From positions 1 to 11,080 of the forward strand of contig JAQTTS010000043.1 of assembly GCA_028710655.1 (NCBI GenBank): DNA of 11,080 nt. The letters are read 5' to 3'. The position numbers and the translations under genes were made by a program. The notes under the pieces were generated by a model. That model searched no databases, was not told the origin of the DNA, and saw only the letters and a program-made list of their open reading frames with translations. The stretch comes from Dehalococcoidales bacterium (lineage in GTDB: Bacteria > Chloroflexota > Dehalococcoidia > Dehalococcoidales > UBA5760). Of the stretch, positions 6,275 to 11,080 are shown piece by piece (the stretch's first letter is position 1; each line of letters starts with the position of its first letter).

Positions 6275-7243
6275 TTGTCGCTAGATAAAATCTACGCGCC
6301 TATCCGGGAAGACCTGGGCAAGATAGAGGACGGGCTACGCTCAATCTATCAGGACAGCTCTCCCCGGCTCTCTGATCTGTTGGCGCACAGCCTGGGAGCA
6401 AGCGGCAAGAGGGTTCGCCCGGCCCTGGTCCTCTTATCGGGTAAGTCCTTTAGCTACAACCTCAACTGTCTTTTGCCTATGGCACTCGCTGTTGAGGTCC
6501 TACATACGGCCACCCTAGTCCATGATGATGCTATTGATAATTCCCCGGCGCGCCGCGGCCGTGCCACGATTAATAAGCTTTGGGGCAAGGATAAAGCAAT
6601 ACTACTCGGTGATTACCTGCTGGCCAAGGCCGAGGAGCTTGCCGCCGCTACGGAAAACCTGCCGGTAATCAGACTCTTCGCCCGAACCATAAAGAATATC
6701 GCCAGCGGAGAGATGCATCAGTCTTTCGATGCATTCAGGCTTGAGCAGACCAGACAACAGTATTTAGAGAGGATCTCGGGAAAGACCGCCTCCCTAATCT
6801 GCCTGGCTACCGAGTCGGGAGCCATCTTGAGCCAGGCCCCGTCGGAAATGGTTGCCGCACTAAGGGACTACGGATACAACCTTGGCATCGCCTTTCAGAT
6901 TGTGGATGATATCCTGGACTTTATCGGTGATGAGCGCGAGATGGGTAAGCCGGTAGGTTCAGACCTGACGGAAGGGACGCTCACCCTGCCGGCAATGCTA
7001 ATTCTTGAGCATCATCCCGATGACAACCCGGTAAGGCGGCTGTTTCAGAATGAAGGCGACAGACAGGAGAATATCAGACGGTCAATAGAGCTATTTCGCG
7101 ACTCGCCGCTCGTCGAGGAATGTTACCGAATCGCAGCGGACTATCAGTCTAAGTGCCGCCTCAACCTTAAGGTGCTGCCTGACAACGCCAGCCGGTGTTC
7201 TCTTCAAGCACTGGCGGAGTATGTGCTAACGCGGAAGAAATAG
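6275..7243 (+). CDS. Trans-polyprenyl diphosphate synthase, probably long-chain
   Basis: This enzyme extends an allylic diphosphate with successive isopentenyl diphosphate units. Products of this type usually supply quinone side chains or other isoprenoid lipids. The 322-residue protein shows GKRVRP (44-49), the first Asp-rich motif DDAID (84-88) with ARRG after it, GEMHQ (145-149), SGKTA (168-172) and the second Asp-rich motif DDILD (211-215) with GKP downstream. Residues just before the first motif are HTATLVH. The small Ala five positions upstream is what long-chain synthases show, in contrast to the aromatic residues of short-chain enzymes. Chain length is therefore inferred, not proven. 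The start is TTG 6275, 5 bases after AGGAGG (6264-6269); TTG 6272 is too close to that site. It is the last gene of the plus-strand run and converges on moaE with a 16-base gap. No clear terminator lies between them. Confidence 0.93.
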   Translation: MSLDKIYAPIREDLGKIEDGLRSIYQDSSPRLSDLLAHSLGASGKRVRPALVLLSGKSFSYNLNCLLPMALAVEVLHTATLVHDDAIDNSPARRGRATINKLWGKDKAILLGDYLLAKAEELAAATENLPVIRLFARTIKNIASGEMHQSFDAFRLEQTRQQYLERISGKTASLICLATESGAILSQAPSEMVAALRDYGYNLGIAFQIVDDILDFIGDEREMGKPVGSDLTEGTLTLPAMLILEHHPDDNPVRRLFQNEGDRQENIRRSIELFRDSPLVEECYRIAADYQSKCRLNLKVLPDNASRCSLQALAEYVLTRKK

Positions 7244-7259
7244 CTATAGCGTAACCCCA

Positions 7260-7670
7260 TTATTTTCCCCCACCGGGCCAGACGCTACCGTCCAGATAGG
7301 TCTCCCTTTTGGCAGTGGGCAGCTTTTCCTTGAAGCGGTCGATAACATACTGGCAAGCAGCAAAGCCCTCCCTGCGGTGGGCACTGGCTATGGCTACCAC
7401 CAGATTGATATCGCCTACCTTAAGCTTGCCTGTTCTGTGACAGATGGCAATATCGTTGATCTGCCACTTTTGATTCGCTTCGTCTGCTATCTTCTCCAGC
7501 CTGCTTATCGCCTTACCGTCAATGTCGCGGTATTCCACAGAGGCGACCTCTTTACCCCGTGAATTTTCCCGAATCAGACCGACATAAGTAACGATACCGC
7601 CGCTACTATACCCCTTAACCCGGTTGACGATAACCTCCGGCGATATAGGCTCTACTGTAATCTCTACCAT
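7260..7670 (-). CDS. moaE: Molybdopterin synthase catalytic subunit
   Basis: MoaE works with the thiocarboxylated MoaD to put two sulfurs into precursor Z (cPMP), forming molybdopterin for molybdenum or tungsten enzymes. The 136-residue length is normal. Family features are GGIVTYVGLIRENSRGK (24-40), VEYRDID (45-51), CHRTGKLKVGD (77-87), the core AIASAHRREGFAACQYVIDR (93-112) and PTAKRE with Lys121 (118-123), followed by DGSVW. The lysine after PxxK matches the family catalytic position, although the aromatic residue usual just before it is alanine here. ATG 7670 has AGGAGA 10 bases upstream. No moaD lies in the window. It follows ftsH on the same strand after 88 bases and might be read through from it. 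The assignment is firm. Confidence 0.95.
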   Translation of the reverse strand: MVEITVEPISPEVIVNRVKGYSSGGIVTYVGLIRENSRGKEVASVEYRDIDGKAISRLEKIADEANQKWQINDIAICHRTGKLKVGDINLVVAIASAHRREGFAACQYVIDRFKEKLPTAKRETYLDGSVWPGGGK

Positions 7671-7711
7671 ACCGTGACTATCTCCTGAATTAAACGTAGT
7701 ACAGCTCTCAT
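7664..7711 (-). other. Possible short ORF overlapping the moaE start
   Basis: ATG 7711 opens a 15-codon frame (MRAVLRLIQEIVTVW) whose TAG overlaps the moaE start as ATGGTAG, a layout typical of translational coupling. The same frame is open for 17 further codons upstream, nearly to the ftsH stop, and reads like protein (AVLVSRIKEVPD). However, it has no standard start there and only a weak Shine-Dalgarno. It may be a coupling leader, a decayed gene end or chance. Confidence 0.2.
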
Positions 7712-7758
7712 ATCAGGGACTTCTTTTATCCGAGATACTAGGACAGCCTTATCTATTG

Positions 7759-9693
7759 CTAATCAAGTGTAGCCGGGGCTGTTTTGGGCAGGATATCGAG
7801 AGGTATCACCGGCGCTTTCTTTATCCCCGGCCTGGCTTTAGCCACAGCCTTTTCCTGCTTAGGGACGGCTTCCGCCCTGGCCTTCCTTACCGGCTTAGCG
7901 ACAGTCTTGCTGAACAACGCCTCAAGATCCTCACCCTCCAGAGTCTCCTTGGCGATGAGCTCTTCAGCGACTTTTATCAGTTTCGGCTTGTTCCTGGTTA
8001 GAATCTTCCTGGCCACCTGATAAGCATGCTCAATGATTTGGTGGACCTCATCATCAATCTCTTCAGCCACCTTTTCACTGTAATTCCTCTGCTCAGCAAT
8101 TTCACGACCGAGGAAGATGAGTTCCTCCTTGTGACCGAAGGTCCGCGGGCCCAGCTTATCACTCATTCCGTAATCGGTAACCATCTTGCGGGCAATTACC
8201 GTAGCACGCTCGATATCATCGTAAGCACCGGTGGTCATTTCATCAAAGATCAGTTTTTCTGCAGTATGCCCGGCGAGAAGGGTAGCCAGCATATCGTTAA
8301 ACTGAGAGCGCGTCATCAGGTAGCGATCCTCCGCAGGCAGCTGCCGGGTGTGACCGAGCGACATACCGCGTGCCACTATCGATATTTTATGCACCGGGTC
8401 AGCGTTGGGCAGCATCTTGGCAACGAAGGCATGTCCGGCCTCATGATAGGCAGTAATCTCTTTTTCCTTGGGGCTTATTCTGCGACTCTTTCTCTCCGGA
8501 CCGGCGATTACCCGGTCGATGGATTCCTCGAGCTCATTCATTCCGATGGCATCCTTGCCCCGACGGGCCGCCAGAATAGCCGACTCATTAACCAGATTGG
8601 CAAGGTCGGCACCGCTGAAGCCAGCCGTCTGTTTCGCCAACACTTCAAGGCTGACGGTTTCCGCCAGCGGCTTGCCGTTGGTATGAACCTTCAAGATAGC
8701 AGTCCGCCCGTTAATATCAGGCCGGTCCATGACTACTCGGCGGTCAAAGCGTCCCGGACGCAGCAGGGCCGGGTCAAGTATATCGGGCCGGTTGGTGGCA
8801 GCGACAACAATCACACTAGCATTGGTATCAAAGCCATCCATCTCGGTTAGAATCTGATTAAGAGTCTGTTCCCTCTCGTCGTGGCCACCGCCAAGTCCGG
8901 CACCACGGTGACGGCCTACAGCATCGATTTCATCAATAAAGATAATGCAGGGCGTATTGCGTTTCGCCTGCTCAAAGAGATCGCGCACCCTGGAGGCACC
9001 AACACCAACAAACATCTCCACGAACTCGCTACCGCTGATTGAATAAAAGGGCACTCTGGCCTCACCGGCAATGGCCCGTGCCAGCAGCGTTTTTCCGGTG
9101 CCGGGCGGTCCTATCAGCAGAAGCCCTCTCGGGATACGGGCACCCAGTTTCTGGAACTTCTCGCGTGACCTGAGGAAATCGACAACCTCTCTCACCTCCT
9201 GTTTCGCTTCATCTGCTCCGGCAACATCATCAAAAGTCACTGTAGGGGTGTTAGTGGCCAGCAACCGGGCCCGGCTGCGACCGAAGTTCATTGCCTGGCT
9301 ATTAACACCCTGCGCCCGGCGGAACAGGAAGAACAACAGGCCACCAAAAATAATAAGGGGAAGAAAGTTTAGCACCATGCTACCCCAGTTAATGCCTGAT
9401 GGAGTTACTTCCCAGTCTACTCCTTCCAGGTTAAGTCCCAGTTCCCTGAGATCAACCAGGCTCAGGGCCCCGATTACCGCTCTTAGTTCCGTGCCGCTGG
9501 TGCTGGTAATCAGTAACGCCTCACCATCCACGACAATCTTCTCAATCTCCCCATTCTGGGACATGGCAATCGCTTCTTCTGTACTGATTTCCTCCGGTTT
9601 ATCATCCGCCATCGGTAAGAAAGAGAAGAGGGCTATTGCAACGCCCAGCATGACTATGAATATTATCAGGTTACGGTTTAAGCCAAAGTTCAT
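7759..9693 (-). CDS. ftsH: ATP-dependent zinc metalloprotease FtsH
   Basis: FtsH is a membrane-anchored hexameric AAA+ protease that extracts and degrades misassembled membrane proteins and selected cytosolic regulators. The 644-residue protein has a first membrane segment at about 9-26, a short extracytoplasmic domain, and a second segment at about 107-125. The AAA module shows Walker A GPPGTGKT (195-202), pore motif MFVGVG (227-232), Walker B IIFIDEID (250-257) and second region of homology RPGRFDRR (312-319). In the protease domain, HEAGH (417-421) plus Asp493 in YDDIERA supply the zinc ligands. From about 596 there is a tail of some 49 residues rich in Lys, Ala and Pro. ATG 9693 (MNFGLNRN) is preferred because the membrane segment then starts at the usual distance and AGGG lies upstream. 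ATG 9723 would add ten residues and has no Shine-Dalgarno. All key residues are intact. Confidence 0.96.
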   Translation of the reverse strand: MNFGLNRNLIIFIVMLGVAIALFSFLPMADDKPEEISTEEAIAMSQNGEIEKIVVDGEALLITSTSGTELRAVIGALSLVDLRELGLNLEGVDWEVTPSGINWGSMVLNFLPLIIFGGLLFFLFRRAQGVNSQAMNFGRSRARLLATNTPTVTFDDVAGADEAKQEVREVVDFLRSREKFQKLGARIPRGLLLIGPPGTGKTLLARAIAGEARVPFYSISGSEFVEMFVGVGASRVRDLFEQAKRNTPCIIFIDEIDAVGRHRGAGLGGGHDEREQTLNQILTEMDGFDTNASVIVVAATNRPDILDPALLRPGRFDRRVVMDRPDINGRTAILKVHTNGKPLAETVSLEVLAKQTAGFSGADLANLVNESAILAARRGKDAIGMNELEESIDRVIAGPERKSRRISPKEKEITAYHEAGHAFVAKMLPNADPVHKISIVARGMSLGHTRQLPAEDRYLMTRSQFNDMLATLLAGHTAEKLIFDEMTTGAYDDIERATVIARKMVTDYGMSDKLGPRTFGHKEELIFLGREIAEQRNYSEKVAEEIDDEVHQIIEHAYQVARKILTRNKPKLIKVAEELIAKETLEGEDLEALFSKTVAKPVRKARAEAVPKQEKAVAKARPGIKKAPVIPLDILPKTAPATLD

Positions 9694-9755
9694 TCTGCGC
9701 CCTGCCTTATGGTCGGCTATCATTTTTAACCAACTGATAAGCCGACCTCAGGTTC

Positions 9756-9764
9756 ATTATACCA
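9756..9764 (-). promoter_or_regulatory. Probable extended -10 promoter of ftsH
   Basis: Read on the minus strand, 9764-9756 is TGGTATAAT, a perfect TATAAT with the extended TGn. The -35 region is poor, as is common for extended -10 promoters. The leader before ATG 9693 would be about 55 bases. Confidence 0.5.
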
Positions 9765-9847
9765 GAAATAGCCGTAAACAGGGAAACCAAGTAGTTTACA
9801 CCATTGCCAATATGGCCGGTTTTTCCCCGCCATTCCTGCCCGGGTAA

Positions 9848-10687
9848 TCATCCCGTCCGGAGCAGTCTGCTATAAGTCTCCTGTAGCAGAAGAGCATCTG
9901 CTTCCAGGTTGGGACTTTCGCAGATGACCAACCCCTTGATATCATAGTCCTTGAAAGCGCGCAGAAGTGCGACATAATCCAGGTCCGCCTCCTTCAGATT
10001 CAGGTGATTCAGTTCTCCCTTCTTCCCGTAGGCAATACCAGAGATATGGATATGCATACTTCCCAGGGCAGTTTGCCCCAAACGTTCTTTAACCTTGTCC
10101 AGAATAGCGCAAAACTCCGGGTAGGAATTAGACTCCCCCGTCCGGGCATGCCAGTGGGCAAAGTCTAAGCAAGGGGCCAGTCCTTCCAATTCACTACTTA
10201 GCTCAATGATTTCGTCTACTGTTCCGAATTGAGCAACCCTACCCATAACCTCCGGCCGGATTAAGACCCGATTATTCTCACTCTTCAACTGATCCAGGGT
10301 TTCTTTCAGGTACTTTTTGACGGTCTGATAGACATCACGAGGAGGGTTACCGAGGTAAAAGGCGGTATGGAAGACAATACTTTCCGCTCCGCAGAGAGCG
10401 GCAATGCGTGCTGTTGCCAGTAGCCGCTGCTGGCTGGCTTTTATCTTTGCCAGCTCGCGGGCGTTAAGATTAATAAAGTAGGGAGCATGGGCAGACAGTC
10501 TTATCCCCGCTTTAGCGGCTGTATCGGCAACCTGCCAGGCAGTCGCTTCACCCATCTTGACTCCTCTAACGAATTCCATCTCCATACAACCGAGGCCAAG
10601 CTCAGCGGATCGCTCGATTCCGCAGACCGCAGACTGTAGTCTGGTGCTATGAGGAATACCGGCAGTACCAAAAAGCAACCCCGCCAT
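9848..10687 (-). CDS. Endonuclease IV-like TIM-barrel protein (Nfo/xylose isomerase-like family)
   Basis: A 279-residue TIM-barrel protein of the apurinic endonuclease IV family; the known members cut DNA 5' to abasic sites using three metal ions. Candidate metal ligands appear in family order: His67 (SAHAPY), His107 (VFHTAF), Glu146 (RPEVMG), Asp175 and His178 (CLDFAHWH), His212 or His214 (MHIHISG), His228 (GELNHLNL) and Glu257 (ICESPN). In E. coli Nfo the His228 equivalent sits in a DRH triplet; here it is LNH, so one aspartate ligand may be absent or replaced. The sequence HISGIAYGKKGE resembles archaeal Nfo-like proteins more than classical Nfo, as I recall them. ATG 10687 has GGGGAG about 10 bases upstream. 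Its own promoter lies upstream, and ftsH follows after 155 bases. The fold assignment is strong. DNA repair activity is likely but not certain, so no symbol is given. Confidence 0.85.
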   Translation of the reverse strand: MAGLLFGTAGIPHSTRLQSAVCGIERSAELGLGCMEMEFVRGVKMGEATAWQVADTAAKAGIRLSAHAPYFINLNARELAKIKASQQRLLATARIAALCGAESIVFHTAFYLGNPPRDVYQTVKKYLKETLDQLKSENNRVLIRPEVMGRVAQFGTVDEIIELSSELEGLAPCLDFAHWHARTGESNSYPEFCAILDKVKERLGQTALGSMHIHISGIAYGKKGELNHLNLKEADLDYVALLRAFKDYDIKGLVICESPNLEADALLLQETYSRLLRTG

Positions 10688-10729
10688 CTATTTCCATCTC
10701 CCCCTTGATTATCCCGAATATGATGGTAT

Positions 10730-10738
10730 AGTATATCA
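10730..10738 (-). promoter_or_regulatory. Probable extended -10 promoter of the Nfo-like gene
   Basis: On the minus strand, 10738-10730 reads TGATATACT: TATACT (five of six) with the extended TGn. Transcription would start near 10723, leaving about 36 bases of leader before ATG 10687. No good -35 is seen. Confidence 0.4.
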
Positions 10739-10806
10739 CAACCGCAATTAATTAACGGAAAGAAGATCAAGCATACGTACTAACAAGCAATCGACAGATA
10801 AAGGGC

Positions 10807-10835
10807 TTGATAAAATAGAATAAACTAGGTACACT
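10807..10835 (+). promoter_or_regulatory. Probable promoter upstream of the TraR/DksA-like gene
   Basis: TTGATA (10807-10812, five of six) and TACACT (10830-10835, four of six) are separated by exactly 17 bases in an AT-rich stretch. The predicted start is near 10842. An overlapping alternative pair, TCGACA (10791-10796) and TAGAAT (10816-10821), has a less favourable 19-base spacer. Confidence 0.45.
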
Positions 10836-10847
10836 AATGGTAGTTGT

Positions 10848-10874
10848 ACCCTGGTGCTCTCCAGGGTTTTATTT
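10848..10874 (+). terminator. Intrinsic terminator-like hairpin, possible attenuator
   Basis: ACCCTGG (10848-10854) pairs perfectly with CCAGGGT (10861-10867) around the six-base loop TGCTCT. The run TTTTATTT (10867-10874) follows at once. This is a standard Rho-independent layout on the plus strand. No plus-strand gene lies just upstream, since the neighbour is divergent. It therefore sits in the leader of the TraR/DksA-like gene, only about 6 bases after the predicted start. Confidence 0.6.
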
Positions 10875-10965
10875 ATAGCTAACACAACAACTTGCTTTTC
10901 AACTCAGAGCAGGAAAGACAAAGGGAGTGCCTCTAGATTTGACAGGTGAGTTGGAGGAGGTCGGT

Positions 10966-11080
10966 GTGACTGATAATTTTGATATCCTTCGTTCTCGTTT
11001 GGAGAGCGAGCGTGAACGCTTAAACCGTGAACTGGAGCAGATGGAGGCCAACTCTCTGGTTACGGATGAGAGGCGTGAGG
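10966..11080 (+). CDS. TraR/DksA-type protein, N-terminus only
   Basis: Only 38 codons are in the window. GTG 10966 is chosen because GGAGGAGG (10953-10960) lies 5 bases upstream. An in-frame GTG at 10927 would add 13 residues and is less well placed. The visible part is a highly charged helix (SRLESERERLNRELEQMEA), followed by TDERRE. This matches the coiled-coil start of small TraR/DksA proteins with a C4 zinc finger, as known from many Chloroflexota, in which ERREG follows the first helix. The zinc finger itself would lie beyond the window, so the call rests on the N-terminal pattern alone. Such proteins can bind RNA polymerase or have unknown roles. A promoter and a terminator-like hairpin precede it. 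Confidence 0.6.
   Translation, partial: MTDNFDILRSRLESERERLNRELEQMEANSLVTDERRE

Noticed and set aside
8026..8850. A long plus-strand open frame of 274 codons opposite ftsH
   Set aside because: It lies wholly antisense to a complete ftsH with all motifs intact, and its translation looks like no protein family.
9071..9847. A 258-codon plus-strand open frame opposite the ftsH 5' half and its promoter
   Set aside because: It is antisense to conserved AAA sequence, Ser/Arg/Pro-rich without domain features, and has no convincing ribosome-binding site.
10939..10944. A perfect TTGACA as the -35 of a promoter for the TraR/DksA-like gene
   Set aside because: No -10-like hexamer lies 16-18 bases downstream. 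GATAAT at 10972-10977 is 27 bases away and inside the coding region.
1..11080. tRNA, rRNA, CRISPR array, insertion sequence or phage genes
   Set aside because: No such sequence pattern was found on reading both strands; the coding content is housekeeping throughout.

Overview
The window looks like an ordinary chromosomal segment from a Chloroflexota bacterium, most likely of the Dehalococcoidia. The evidence is the cyanobacterial-type GuaB3 sequence, a short MetRS with four CxxC pairs, the rsmI / zinc-ribbon / metG / polyprenyl synthase arrangement next to ftsH, and the N-terminus of a TraR/DksA-like protein. This placement is inferred from sequence style and has not been tested by search. 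Coding density is high, Shine-Dalgarno sites are common, and GTG and TTG starts are used.

Layout. At 1-811 (minus) is the N-terminal subunit of a split transketolase, cut by the window edge. Divergent from it is a 263-aa protein of unknown function (989-1780, plus) ending in eleven glutamates. Facing it on the minus strand is guaB3 (1959-3098), possibly followed by a 32-codon ORF (1807-1905). After a 300-base non-coding stretch comes a plus-strand run: rsmI (3399-4232), a 65-aa zinc-ribbon protein (4266-4463), metG (4553-6229) and a long-chain polyprenyl diphosphate synthase (6275-7243). The gaps in this run are 33-90 bases, so it is probably one operon. Converging on it are three minus-strand genes: moaE (7260-7670), ftsH (7759-9693) and an endonuclease IV-like TIM-barrel protein (9848-10687). 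The last 115 bases start a plus-strand TraR/DksA-like gene (10966 onward).

How the genes work together. The content is housekeeping: pentose-phosphate metabolism, purine nucleotide balance, 16S rRNA methylation, tRNA charging, isoprenoid chain synthesis, molybdenum cofactor synthesis, membrane protein quality control and probable DNA repair. I see no mobile element gene, CRISPR array, tRNA, rRNA or defence cassette, and no clearly new multi-gene system.

The items most worth a second look are small: a promoter followed almost at once by a terminator-like hairpin ahead of the TraR-like gene, two unannotated small reading frames, the uncharacterised 263-aa and 65-aa proteins, and a cluster of short inverted repeats upstream of rsmI.
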